This document shows positions 36,639 to 46,074 of a stretch of DNA of 64,000 nucleotides, piece after piece. Location: assembly GCA_040507035.1 (NCBI GenBank), contig JBEVVR010000014.1:124001-188000 (forward strand). Reading direction: 5' to 3'. The notes beneath the pieces are model-generated. The model ran no database searches. It was given only the letters and a program-made list of their open reading frames with translations, and was not told the origin of the DNA. Origin of the DNA: Thiodiazotropha sp040507035 (GTDB taxonomy: Bacteria; Pseudomonadota; Gammaproteobacteria; Chromatiales; Chromatiaceae). Position 1 is the stretch's first letter. Each line of letters opens with the position of its first letter. The translations under genes were made by a program, and so were the position numbers.

Positions 36639-36756
36639 TGCATGCTGCAAAAAAATAACAAGTCGGCAAAATATGCTCCGGGCCTACGGCTCTGCACGGG
36701 ACCCCCATTCCGCGTCGCTATTTTACGTCCACAAACTTCGCTTTAGCAATTACAAT

Positions 36757-37092
36757 ATGAAGATACTGTTAGAAAAAGGACTTAATGCAACCGTATATGC
36801 ATTGCTGTTTGTATCTATCGCATTCGTGTTGGATACCTTAGCGCCACTAAAACCAACAGAATTATATGAATTGTATATGACCTATGCTCAAGCATTATGG
36901 TTTATTGCAATATTATTCGCTGTTATAAGCGGTACTCTTGTAATCATTGCCATTGGTACAAAAATAGGGTTGTTAGTAGATGTCAATGAATACCTCAGAA
37001 AACGTCATATTGCTTTGGGTTTTGTTATTAATGGTTTTGGTTTTTTATGTGTAGTGCTTTTCTTAAGTCAATATATAGTTTTTCCATGGTGA
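36757..37092 (+). CDS. Hypothetical membrane protein (111 aa)
   Basis: The start at ATG 36757 (MKILLEKGLNATVYALLF) is chosen because the in-frame sequence before it is not protein-like. Three hydrophobic segments are visible near 13-30, 49-70 and 88-107. There is no clear ribosome binding site, so expression is uncertain. No family recognised. Confidence 0.45.
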   Translation: MKILLEKGLNATVYALLFVSIAFVLDTLAPLKPTELYELYMTYAQALWFIAILFAVISGTLVIIAIGTKIGLLVDVNEYLRKRHIALGFVINGFGFLCVVLFLSQYIVFPW

Positions 37093-37270
37093 GGCTGGCT
37101 TACCAGTAGATCGTATGAGACGCTTTGCGGTCCACAGCTTCAGCGGATAGGGGGCTACAAAGAGTAGCCAAATGGCTCTCTGCATGCAATACAGGTTACT
37201 AGGGTGTTATCCGGAGTATGACATAATAATCACAATAAACATTAAAAATACATAGCAAGGTATTGAAAAG

Positions 37271-37863
37271 ATGGTTAAAAATACCCTGATTCATTTTCTG
37301 ATGGATTTAAATCAGAGCAGGAAATTCGTTAATTTACAGACAATCTACTCGATCAATTAGTCGAAGAAAAGTTTCAAGCAGGCTTTGATTCGGCCAAACC
37401 CTATTGGCCACTACCTGTTGTAGAAATTGATGGTATTGTTAATCAAATACAGCAACAGTGGCCGATGGTACAACAACGTTTTGGGCCGGCCATTGGCAAA
37501 GAGTTTGTTAACAGTTGTTCTACAATGAAGAATATCAATACGGCAATACTGATCTACCTTGGCGGCAGCATGGCTGCATTGATCATAATGTCGCTTATAA
37601 TATATTCAGCCTGGGTAATCAGGGATGAGGAACGGCATATATTCTCATTCTTTGTCTATCACTATATCTATCATTTCAGATTGCTTTTTGCGTTTTTATT
37701 TGGGTTTGTGGTTTACGCATTTGCAATAAAGAAACATCTACTTGTCCACAGTTGGCCGGGTACTATAGCAATAGTCTTAATTTTCATCTTGCTTGCCTGG
37801 GTCCTTATGCTCGCGGGGTTCGTAGAGGGTGAGGGCGTTTTTTACGACACTATATTTGATTGA
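37271..37863 (+). pseudogene. Decayed gene with frameshift and nonsense change; membrane protein remnant
   Basis: From 37525 a good membrane-protein frame runs to 37863 (MKNINTAILIYLGGSMAALI, three to four hydrophobic segments). The same frame reads back through well-formed text: VVEIDGIVNQIQQQW, FQAGFDSAKPYW, FTDNLLDQLVEEK. It then hits TAA at 37331-37333, before which EQEIR and FSDGFKSE continue in frame; an upstream ATG (37271) is one frame off. This looks like one soluble-plus-membrane protein broken by a stop and a frameshift. A functional short form starting at 37465 or 37525 cannot be excluded. Confidence 0.5.
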
Positions 37864-37975
37864 AGGCTGGTAATGGAGCGTGTCTGGGGCGTAGCTGATC
37901 TGCGATGCCTTCGCTAAATATAGGATGTGTTGTGTTAGCTAATTTGATAAACACAGATGACTGGGTTATGCCGCA

Positions 37976-38944
37976 TCACCCGTTCACCCTGATGACAATT
38001 TTACCCTTGTGAAGACCCTCTCCAAAGTAGCGCATCGCCTCCGCGACTTCCTGCAAAGGGTATATCCTGTCGATCACGGGTTTGAGCTTGGCATCTTCGA
38101 TCAGTGATTTGAGATGTTTGAGGCCTTTGTTCGGGCCATCGTCCACCAAGCGGAATTTTCTCTGCTCACCGAAGATGGGTGAAACATATTGTTGTAATAG
38201 CAGAGGGATGATCTTTGTGCCGCCAATCATCGCATAGGTGCCATCTGCCATGAGGGCACGCTTGCAGTCGGCCATGGAACGGGTGCCCTGGCAATCGATA
38301 ATCAGATCGTAGCGCTCCCCCGTTTGTGTGAAATCCTGCTCTCTGTAATCAAGCACATGGTCTGCGCCGACTGACTTTGCAACTTCCAGTTTATGTGCAG
38401 CATCCACCGCCGTCACTTCTGCTCCGCTAAGCTTGGCCAGTTGTATGGCGAAGGTGCCGACACCACCACCGGCACCGTTGATCAATACCCGCTGGCCCGG
38501 TTTGAGCTGTTCGGCCCTTAGCATGCCTTGCAGGGCCAGGACCCCTGCCTGAGGCACCGCGGCTGCAACCTCGAAGGTGGATCCTTGAGGCTTTATCTCC
38601 ATAGCGCTCTCCGCAGCGCAGGCATACTCTGCAAAGCCGCCCCAGTTATCCCAAAGATCCCCAAATACCTCATCCCCCGGTTTGAATCGGCTTACCTTGC
38701 TGCCGACAGACTCCACCGTTCCTGCGATGTCAGCTCCCAGTACCTGTTTACTCGGCTTTGGCTGAAATAGTCCGAACAAAAGGCGGTTTATAAGGGTACC
38801 GCTAAGATATTCCCAGTCCCAGGAGTTCACAGAGGAGGCATGAACCTCTATCAGCAGTTCATTCTCTTTTGGTACTGGCTTGGGGATCTGAATCAGTTGC
38901 AGCGCATTCGGCGATCCATAGCGTGAAAATGCGATGGCTTTCAT
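37976..38944 (-). CDS. NAD(P)-dependent alcohol dehydrogenase / quinone oxidoreductase-like MDR protein
   Basis: The 322-residue protein belongs to the medium-chain dehydrogenase superfamily. The N-terminal part SVNSWDWEYLSG lacks the catalytic zinc Cys. The cofactor motif is NGAGGGVGTFAIQLAKLSGAEV (about 155-176), and the end is FGEGLHKGKIVIRV. These features point to a zinc-free quinone or enone reductase. It stands alone and convergent with the remnant on the other side. Confidence 0.87.
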   Translation of the reverse strand: MKAIAFSRYGSPNALQLIQIPKPVPKENELLIEVHASSVNSWDWEYLSGTLINRLLFGLFQPKPSKQVLGADIAGTVESVGSKVSRFKPGDEVFGDLWDNWGGFAEYACAAESAMEIKPQGSTFEVAAAVPQAGVLALQGMLRAEQLKPGQRVLINGAGGGVGTFAIQLAKLSGAEVTAVDAAHKLEVAKSVGADHVLDYREQDFTQTGERYDLIIDCQGTRSMADCKRALMADGTYAMIGGTKIIPLLLQQYVSPIFGEQRKFRLVDDGPNKGLKHLKSLIEDAKLKPVIDRIYPLQEVAEAMRYFGEGLHKGKIVIRVNG

Positions 38945-39043
38945 GAGCGTCCTCTATTTTATCCTGTTGGGACAAAATCCGGACACACAGTTTAGCATAG
39001 CGTGAAACCAGGGCCTTGGACTCCAGTACAGGGAGAATGGGGA

Positions 39044-40231
39044 TCAGCGCTCGTAATAGAGGGCGTCGTCAGTAAATGCGGTCACGTCCGCCGAAGTCTG
39101 TCCGTGAAAGATTTCGACTTTCAATCGCCCATCCTCCAGTAGCTGCACCAGAACCACGGCGTCGATGAAGTCGTAGTTGTCCATAGTCATGCCCTTGGTG
39201 AAGCTGTTACGGTCCCAGGGTAGGGCGCCATCGTAATATTCGTAGCTAACCAGGTCGTACTTGACGAGGCCGCTTGAGACGTCCACATCGGCCGGGTCCG
39301 GGGTGTTGCCGAGCACCCCGAACTGTCTCTGCTCCCCCGCGTAGTTGCCGAAGGAGGCGATGACATGGTCGGGCACGATGTAGTCGTAAGCGAAAGCGAG
39401 ATGGCCCAGCCAGTAGTTATTCGAATCCAGCCCGGCATAGCCGTTGCTGTTTTCCTGGAACCAGTTGCCAACCAAACATCCATCTATATCGTGATCGATC
39501 TTGCCGCCAACCGGTTCCGCGGTGCGCAGGGATTTTGCAACCAGGGTTTGACGAATGGTGTCGTTGAAGTAGTCGAAGGGATCCGGTGTATGGATCTTCC
39601 AAGGTTCTGCGGTGTAACTGTCGGGATTGATGAAACCGGTGAGGGTGATATCGTTGTCGACAAGATTATAATCCACCGAGCCTGAGTAACTGCCGATTAT
39701 CTCACCGGCTGCCACTTCGATGTCTGTGTTGACATACTGGCCGTTAATCGGCGCGAATGCCGACAGTTTGTCAGCCAGATTGTCGACATGGATATAGATC
39801 GATTGAATGCGAGCCGAGTGGTCAACCACGATACGATAGTCGTCATTGTTGAAGTTGCCCATGTGCTGAATACTGCTCACGGTTCCCGCCGCGGGTGAGT
39901 AGACATCGATCTCGATCGTCTCGGCACTCCCGAAATCGGGTGCCACATAGTATTGATGATCGATAGGTGTTACATGGTTGCCGATCATGCCTCCCAAGGG
40001 GAGAATGAACTCGATCTTGGAGAGGTCCAACGGTGGATAGTCGAAGGGGATTATCTGTTCAACGACATCCACGGTGGTGTCATTGTCGCTGTTGACGTCA
40101 CTGTCGCCGGTGACGTCGCTACCGCCACCACCACCGCCGCCACCGCAGCTGGTCAGTAAAATGAGGCTAAAACCTATGGCCAGCTTTCGGCATAGTGTTT
40201 GGTCGTTTCTCGAAGGTGTAGATCTATCCAC
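39044..40231 (-). CDS. Putative lipoprotein with degenerate M23-like region
   Basis: The 395-residue frame starts at a GTG. A lipobox LLTSC near residues 25-29 is followed by a Gly-run (GGGGGGGG) and an Asp/Asn/Ser linker. The middle (HQYYVAPDFG, VYSPAAGTVSSIQHMGNF, IYIHVDNLADKL) recalls the LytM/M23 beta-sheet layout, but I do not see the full HxGxD and HxH zinc motifs, so it is unlikely to be an active peptidase. The rest is a beta-rich domain of unknown type. It is expected in the outer membrane, facing the periplasm or surface. Confidence 0.65.
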   Translation of the reverse strand: MDRSTPSRNDQTLCRKLAIGFSLILLTSCGGGGGGGGSDVTGDSDVNSDNDTTVDVVEQIIPFDYPPLDLSKIEFILPLGGMIGNHVTPIDHQYYVAPDFGSAETIEIDVYSPAAGTVSSIQHMGNFNNDDYRIVVDHSARIQSIYIHVDNLADKLSAFAPINGQYVNTDIEVAAGEIIGSYSGSVDYNLVDNDITLTGFINPDSYTAEPWKIHTPDPFDYFNDTIRQTLVAKSLRTAEPVGGKIDHDIDGCLVGNWFQENSNGYAGLDSNNYWLGHLAFAYDYIVPDHVIASFGNYAGEQRQFGVLGNTPDPADVDVSSGLVKYDLVSYEYYDGALPWDRNSFTKGMTMDNYDFIDAVVLVQLLEDGRLKVEIFHGQTSADVTAFTDDALYYER

Positions 40232-40601
40232 TGAACTGCGCCCGTAGGTTGGAAATCCACCTTAGTCAGGGTAATGGTCCCTTGGTTCATGCCTGATTAT
40301 TTTATAGAACTAAAATCCCATGACTTTATACTCTGGCAAGCGGCTATCCGCCTGTCATACAATGGAGCGGTTATCGCTGGCTTTTCTTTAGCCGTTGTAG
40401 CTGATGGCAAAGCTCGGCTGGTTATAGTCTATGTGGATTAATCTTAAGGGATAAAATTATAAAAACCCCATAACACTCTGATTCACTTGAGTTATCTCCT
40501 TGGCGGCCGTTACTTATTATTTCAAAGAGTTGAAGAATCTCGAAAATGATTCTTTGGTCTCATTGACCGTTGCGTCATTTTTATGAGGTGAATGAGCAAA
40601 C
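40232..40601. other. Divergent intergenic region
   Basis: The 370 bases separate two divergent genes and should carry both promoters. I see no NifA site or sigma54 element and no supported ORF. Confidence 0.4.
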
Positions 40602-43600
40602 ATGAAGTCCGCACTCACGCTGAAGCATATCTTGACTGCTGAAGTCGAGACGGTTTCGCAACACGCTTCGGTTGACCAAGTCCTGTCGACAATGGAGCAG
40701 CAGCATATCAGCTGTCTTGTCGCCATCGACCAGCGGCGGCGCCCCATCGGTATATTCACCGAACAGGATGCAATCAGGCTGATGGCGGATAAGCAGCCTA
40801 TCCATAAGCTCACCATGGGTGAGGTAATGAGTGGCTCTCCCTTGACCGCCGAGGAGAGTATGGATTTTCATGATGCCTATCGCATCATGACTGAAAAATC
40901 CTATCGGCATCTCCTAGTGATCGCTGATGATGGCAGTCTGATCGGTCTTGTCAGCGAGGCCGACTTCCTGCACCACATGGGTATGGAATACCTGGTCGAG
41001 CTGAAGACGGTCGAGTCGGCCATGACGCGTCATGTGGTGGCCCTTGATCCTGCCGAGACACTGGTCAAGGCGGTGCGACTCATGGCTCAGCGTCATATCA
41101 GTTGCGTAATGATCTGCACTGATGGAAAACCCGTGGGTGTGCTGACTGAGCGCGATATCGTCCACCTTGCCCAGACCCTGGATCAAGCAGACGAGGTCAG
41201 TGTCGAGCAGGTGATGCATGCCCCAGTACTCTCCTGCCATGCGGACATGCCGATGCAGGAAGCCGCGCGGATTATGGAGAGAGAGCGGATCCGTCGTCTT
41301 GCCGTAACCCGAAGCGATGGTACGCTGTGTGGTGTCATCACCCGGCATGACATCGTCAAGGCCCTCCAAGGTCGTTATGTCGAGTATCTGCATGAGACTC
41401 TACTGCGTACCAACCGGGACTTGCAGAACACCCTGAGTAACTTGCGTGAGGCAGAGCAGAAGGTTTTTCTGCTGAATCTGATCGAACAGATCGACGATGC
41501 CATCTATATCATCGAGTCGGACAGTGGCCGTATTCTCGAGGTCAACGATAAGGCCTGTGACATGCTCGGTTATACCAGGGATAAAATATGCAGCATGATG
41601 GTCTGGGAAATCGATACCTCTATCGAAAACCAGAGCAGTTGGAGAAGTAGCCAGGCCAACCTGAAGATCCAGGGTAGTCTGACCCAACCCACTCTCCACC
41701 GCCGCTTTGACGATAGCCTGATTCCGGTAGAGGTGAGTTCAAAGTACCTGCGCCACGAGGAGAATGACTACTCACTTGCTGTTGCCAGGGATCTGACCAG
41801 TGTCAAGCGCCAGGAAGAGAAGTTGCTGTTATTGCGAGAAGCATTGGTAGCGACTCCCAATGCCATTGCGATTACCGATATCAATGGCATGGTGTTGTGG
41901 ACAAACCCGGCCTTCAACCAGCTCACAGGCTATTCCCAGGAGGAGGTCGAAAGATTTTCGTTCGATGACATCATTGACGCCGAGCAGCAGGATAAATCAC
42001 TACTCAGCGATTTTTGGCATGCAATTAATTCAAATAAAAGCTGGCGGGGTGAGATAACCAGTCTCAGAAAAGATGGCAGTCACTATCAGGCCGCGTTCAC
42101 CATGACACCGGTTATGGACAATAACGAGGGGGTGAGCCACTACATTGCGGTAATCGAGGATATCACCGAGCGCCATAATCAAATGACCAGACTGCGTCTC
42201 TATGCCACCCTGTTCGAGAATACCCGTGAGGGGGTGATGGTTACCGATGGCAATGGGGTCATCCGCATGGTGAATCAGGCTTTTACCAAATTGACTGGCT
42301 ATGTGGAGCAGGAAGCGCTCGGTAATCGTCCCAATATCCTGAAATCGGGTAAACACGACCAGGCTTTTTACGAGGCACTTTGGAGTGATCTTCTCACTGA
42401 TGGTCACTGGCAGGGCGAAATATGGAATCGGCGTAAAAACGGAGAAGTCTATCCCGAGTTGTTGAGTATCAGCAGTGTCAATGATGACCAGGACGAATTG
42501 AAGTACTACGTGGGTGTCTTCTCCGATATCAGCCAGTTAAAGCAGACTGAGGCCAAGCTGGATTACCTTGCCCACCACGATCCATTGACTCGACTTGCCA
42601 ATCGGCGTCTGCTCATGACCCAATTGGAGTTTGGCCTCAAGGCGGCGCATCGTAAACAGGAGCGGGTAGCGTTGTTGGTCATGGATCTGGATCGGTTCAA
42701 GGATATCAATGACAGTTATGGACATCTGATTGGTGACGAGCTTCTGCAACTCGTCGCCGGCCGTCTCAACCATCGTTTGCGTGAAAGCGACCTGGTGACC
42801 CGTCTGGGGGGGGACGAGTTCGCGGTTCTGATGCAGGGGCTGGCTCATACCGAGGATGCGGCGTTGCTTGCCAGCGATATCATCCAAACCCTGAACGAAC
42901 CCTGTCAACTGCAGGATGGGCTGGAGCTCTCGGTGGGTACCAGTATCGGTATCAGCCTCTACCCTGAGCATGGCACAACAGCGGAAACACTCCTGCAACA
43001 TGCGGACTCAGCGCTCTACCAGGCGAAAAAGGAGGGGCGTGGACGCTTCTGCTATTTCTCCGAGGAGATGACCCAGGCCGCGCGTCAACGTATCGAGATT
43101 CACAACAATCTGAGACATGCCCTCGCAGAACAGAGATTGAGTGTCTACTACCAGCCCCAGATCGAGTTTGAGAGCAATCGCATCGTCGGTGCCGAGGCGC
43201 TGTTGCGTTGGCGTGATCCCGAGCTGGGAGAAATTCCACCCAATCTGTTTATTCCGGTTGCGGAGGAGACAGGTCTGATCAGTCGCATGGGCGAGTGGGT
43301 GATGCGTGAAGTCTGCAACCAAGGCAAGAGATGGCTGCAGCAGGGCCGGCCACCCCTGTCGTTGGCGGTGAATCTCTCTGTACACCAACTGCGCCAGGGA
43401 GATTTTGTGGAGAGGATCCGGAAGATAGTCGAGGAGTCGAACTATCCCGCCGGACAACTCTCATTCGAGGTCACAGAGAGCGCCTTGATGGAGCGGGAGA
43501 CAGAGGCGCTGGAGGTGCTGAATCAGTTGCGTAGAATGGGACTGCATCTATCCATCGATGACTTCGGTACCGGCTATTCCTCCCTGGCCCATCTGCAACG

Positions 43601-43916
43601 CATGCCCTTGGATGAACTGAAGATCGACAAGACCTTTATTGACGATATTCCGCATAAACGGGCAGATATGGAGATCACTTCCACCATCATTGCGATGGCG
43701 AAAAACCTCGGCTTGATTGTGCTAGCCGAAGGTGTCGAGACCGATGCCCAATATGAGTTCCTGCAGCAGCAGGGTTGCGACTTCTTTCAGGGATTCATCA
43801 TCAGTCCTCCGCTCAGTGCCGAGGCATTCACTGCACTCATGGATCAGGAACCTGCCCGATTGGGCAAAGGGGACTTCAGTCGCTGGCAACCCCATGAGAC
43901 TACAGGCTCTAAATAA
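40602..43916 (+). CDS. CBS4-PAS3-GGDEF-EAL signalling protein (cyclic-di-GMP turnover)
   Basis: The 1104-residue protein has no membrane segment. Domains in order: four CBS motifs in two Bateman pairs (about 1-130 and 135-265), each ending in patterns such as GIFTEQDAI, GLVSEADFL, GVLTERDIV and GVITRHDIV; three PAS domains (about 290-400, 410-525, 530-645); GGDEF with intact RLGGDEFAVL near 735; EAL with GAEALLRW, NLSVHQL, FEVTESAL, IDDFGTGYSS and LKIDKTFI. Both catalytic domains keep their key residues, so it could make and break c-di-GMP. CBS domains bind adenine nucleotides and PAS domains bind ligands or haem/flavin, suggesting control by energy or redox state. Confidence 0.93.
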   Translation: MKSALTLKHILTAEVETVSQHASVDQVLSTMEQQHISCLVAIDQRRRPIGIFTEQDAIRLMADKQPIHKLTMGEVMSGSPLTAEESMDFHDAYRIMTEKSYRHLLVIADDGSLIGLVSEADFLHHMGMEYLVELKTVESAMTRHVVALDPAETLVKAVRLMAQRHISCVMICTDGKPVGVLTERDIVHLAQTLDQADEVSVEQVMHAPVLSCHADMPMQEAARIMERERIRRLAVTRSDGTLCGVITRHDIVKALQGRYVEYLHETLLRTNRDLQNTLSNLREAEQKVFLLNLIEQIDDAIYIIESDSGRILEVNDKACDMLGYTRDKICSMMVWEIDTSIENQSSWRSSQANLKIQGSLTQPTLHRRFDDSLIPVEVSSKYLRHEENDYSLAVARDLTSVKRQEEKLLLLREALVATPNAIAITDINGMVLWTNPAFNQLTGYSQEEVERFSFDDIIDAEQQDKSLLSDFWHAINSNKSWRGEITSLRKDGSHYQAAFTMTPVMDNNEGVSHYIAVIEDITERHNQMTRLRLYATLFENTREGVMVTDGNGVIRMVNQAFTKLTGYVEQEALGNRPNILKSGKHDQAFYEALWSDLLTDGHWQGEIWNRRKNGEVYPELLSISSVNDDQDELKYYVGVFSDISQLKQTEAKLDYLAHHDPLTRLANRRLLMTQLEFGLKAAHRKQERVALLVMDLDRFKDINDSYGHLIGDELLQLVAGRLNHRLRESDLVTRLGGDEFAVLMQGLAHTEDAALLASDIIQTLNEPCQLQDGLELSVGTSIGISLYPEHGTTAETLLQHADSALYQAKKEGRGRFCYFSEEMTQAARQRIEIHNNLRHALAEQRLSVYYQPQIEFESNRIVGAEALLRWRDPELGEIPPNLFIPVAEETGLISRMGEWVMREVCNQGKRWLQQGRPPLSLAVNLSVHQLRQGDFVERIRKIVEESNYPAGQLSFEVTESALMERETEALEVLNQLRRMGLHLSIDDFGTGYSSLAHLQRMPLDELKIDKTFIDDIPHKRADMEITSTIIAMAKNLGLIVLAEGVETDAQYEFLQQQGCDFFQGFIISPPLSAEAFTALMDQEPARLGKGDFSRWQPHETTGSK

Positions 43917-43922
43917 CGATAC

Positions 43923-44846
43923 ATGGGTTGGTCGATGATTAACCTGGTCACCCGCCTGTTTCCCCTCTGGGCACTTCTGTTTTCCCTGATCGCCTATGGA
44001 ATGCCCGATCCCTTTATCGATTTGAAACCGGCGATCGTACCGCTGCTGGGTGTGGTGATGTTTGGTATGGGGATGACCCTGACCTGGCAGAACTTCACCG
44101 CGGTATTGAAGAGACCGCAAGTCATCGGCTTGGGTGTGTTGCTGCAATATCTGCTGATGCCGTTGCTGGCCTGGCTGATCGCTGAGCTCTTGGCCTTACC
44201 TCCCTATCTGATGGCGGGACTGGTCCTGGTAGGGGCCTGTCCGGGTGGTACCGCATCCAATGTGGTCTGTTATCTGGCGCGGGGGGATGTGGCGCTCTCC
44301 ATTACCCTGACTACCGCATCCACACTGCTGGCGATCGTTGCAACGCCTTTGCTCACCTGGCTCTATGTGGGGCAGAAGGTGCCGGTTCCTGTGTTGAGCA
44401 TGCTCTGGTCGATCTTCAAGATTGTATTGATGCCGGTGGCATTGGGAGTATTCATCAACACGCTCTTTGGTCGCAGACTGAGTGGATTGAAACACCTCTT
44501 TCCGTTGGTCTCGGTAGCGGCAATCGTGGTGATCATCGCCATTATCGTGGCCCTCAATCGGGGGAATCTGGCCACCATGGGTATGGCTGTTGCACTGGCG
44601 GTGATCCTGCATAACCTGCTGGGGCTCACAGCTGGGTACTGGTTACCCCGAGCCCTGGGATGGGATGAGCCAATCTGCAGGACCCTGGCCATCGAGGTAG
44701 GGATGCAGAACTCCGGGTTGGGTGTAGCCCTTGCGGTGAAATATTTTTCAGCCGCGGCGGCCCTGCCCGGCGCACTCTTTTCCATCTGGCACAATCTTAC
44801 CGGTTCGATGCTGGCGGGTTACTGGTCGCGACGCAATTCCAGTTAG
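43923..44846 (+). CDS. Bile acid:sodium symporter (BASS) family transporter
   Basis: The 307-residue protein has about nine to ten membrane segments. Family patterns include PLLGVVMFGMGMTLTWQNF, VLVGACPGGTASNVVCYLARGDVALSI and IEVGMQNSGLGVALA. BASS carriers move organic anions with sodium; bacterial substrates are mostly unknown. ATG 43938 is an alternative start. It lies six bases after the GGDEF-EAL gene and may be cotranscribed. Confidence 0.9.
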   Translation: MGWSMINLVTRLFPLWALLFSLIAYGMPDPFIDLKPAIVPLLGVVMFGMGMTLTWQNFTAVLKRPQVIGLGVLLQYLLMPLLAWLIAELLALPPYLMAGLVLVGACPGGTASNVVCYLARGDVALSITLTTASTLLAIVATPLLTWLYVGQKVPVPVLSMLWSIFKIVLMPVALGVFINTLFGRRLSGLKHLFPLVSVAAIVVIIAIIVALNRGNLATMGMAVALAVILHNLLGLTAGYWLPRALGWDEPICRTLAIEVGMQNSGLGVALAVKYFSAAAALPGALFSIWHNLTGSMLAGYWSRRNSS

Positions 44847-45175
44847 TTATATTAGTGTTAACAGGCCCTACTGGTCTTTTGCTGATTACCCACGATGACC
44901 GCATTCCAGCTGCCAACGCTTTTCATAGTCAACTCAAGTCCACAGAGACTAATGTGCTTAAATCGATAGCGGGATCAATGGCTGAGTATGGTGAGTAATC
45001 AGGTATCTTTTTAACCACAAAAGAGTAAAGGATAGGTGACTGCTGTCAATTTATAACAAAACAATAACGTTTGAAGTAACAAGCTAGTAAACATGGTCAC
45101 AAGGAAGTAGTGTTTAAGCATTGAAGACAACCCACGGTAGCTGGGTTGTCGTATGATCATGATTGGAGGTTGCAG
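44847..45175. other. Intergenic stretch ahead of msrA
   Basis: The 329 bases contain a 47-codon frame (GTG 44855 to TAA 44998, with ITHDDRIPAANAFHSQLKS) that might be a gene fragment, but I cannot assign it. The msrA leader hairpin lies at the right end. Confidence 0.35.
45126..45150 (+). promoter_or_regulatory. Hairpin in the msrA leader
   Basis: GACAACCCA-CGGTAGC-TGGGTTGTC forms a perfect 9-bp stem 15 bases before the GGAGG of msrA. It is not followed by T residues, so it is more likely a leader structure or protein site than a terminator. Confidence 0.4.
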
Positions 45176-45766
45176 GTGAAATATAAAACCCTGGGTTTAG
45201 TGGTGATTGGACTGGTTTGTGCTGCGTCAAATGCTATGGCGGCAAAGGCAATCCTGGCTGGTGGCTGTTTCTGGTGCATGGAGTCTGATTTTGAAAAACT
45301 CGATGGTGTCAGCGATGTCATCTCGGGCTTTACTGGCGGGACGCTGAAGAATCCCACTTACAACGGTAATCACAGCGGCCACTATGAGGCCGTAGAGATC
45401 ACCTATGATTCGAACAAGGTCAGCTATGAGGAGTTGATCGATCACTATTGGATCAATATCGATCCTTTCGATGATCGGGGACAGTTTTGTGACAAAGGCC
45501 ATAGTTATTTGAGTGCTATTTTTGTGGCCAATGAAAAACAACGAAGAATAGCGGAAAAGTCGAAGAAAGCCGTGGAGGCAAAGTTTCCAGACAAGGTTGT
45601 TGCGACGAAAATATTACCGGTTTCGACCTTTTATCCGATACAGGGCGAAGAGAGCTATCATCAGGACTACTATAAAAAGAGCCCCATCCGTTACAAGTAC
45701 TACCGTTGGAGCTGCGGACGCGATCAGCGTTTGCAAGAGCTGTGGGGAGATAAGGCAAAACACTGA
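45176..45766 (+). CDS. msrA: Exported peptide-methionine (S)-S-oxide reductase MsrA
   Basis: The 196-residue protein starts at GTG 45176, six bases after GGAGG. A signal peptide (YKTLGLVVIGLVCAASNAMAA) precedes the MsrA core. The catalytic motif AGGCFWCMESDF, SGFTGG, NHSGHYEAVEI and FDDRGQFCDKGHSYLSAIF are all present, as is GEESYHQDYYKK. It repairs methionine S-sulfoxide in periplasmic proteins. A frame upstream of the GTG exists but would bury the signal. Confidence 0.92.
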   Translation: MKYKTLGLVVIGLVCAASNAMAAKAILAGGCFWCMESDFEKLDGVSDVISGFTGGTLKNPTYNGNHSGHYEAVEITYDSNKVSYEELIDHYWINIDPFDDRGQFCDKGHSYLSAIFVANEKQRRIAEKSKKAVEAKFPDKVVATKILPVSTFYPIQGEESYHQDYYKKSPIRYKYYRWSCGRDQRLQELWGDKAKH

Positions 45767-46074
45767 CATGACAGGGCGTTCTACGTGACTCCAGGATCTT
45801 CGTTATTCGTATGTTCAGTGAATAAAACCCTCTTTAATTATTCTGACTGCTAGAGAGAGTGTGATCACCGAAACAAATTTGACCGACCTGGGCGTGTCTG
45901 CCAAAACAGAGATATTCATCACAATTTTTTTTGTTTCTGGAATCGGGTGGGTGTATGTAAGTTGTTATTTGTTTATAGAGTGCACATTTGAGAGCATTGG
46001 GAATAGTATTCCCATCGCGACCTGGTTACAATCCATGCGCTTTTGTAGACGAAAAAATAACGGAGCTTTAAGTC
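45767..46074. other. Intergenic stretch
   Basis: The 308 bases include a 75-codon GTG frame with hydrophobic content (from 45861) that lacks a ribosome site and runs into the start of the next gene in another frame; I regard it as leader sequence. Confidence 0.35.

Noticed and set aside
36640..36750. Possible integron attC-like site (AATAACAAGTC, CCTACGGCTC, CGCGTCGCT) between small ORFs
   Set aside because: The right-hand GTTRRRY core and a paired stem are not visible, and no second copy follows the next ORF.
44855..44998. 47-codon frame with protein-like text between the BASS gene and msrA
   Set aside because: No ribosome site and no recognisable family; kept only as a note in the intergenic entry.
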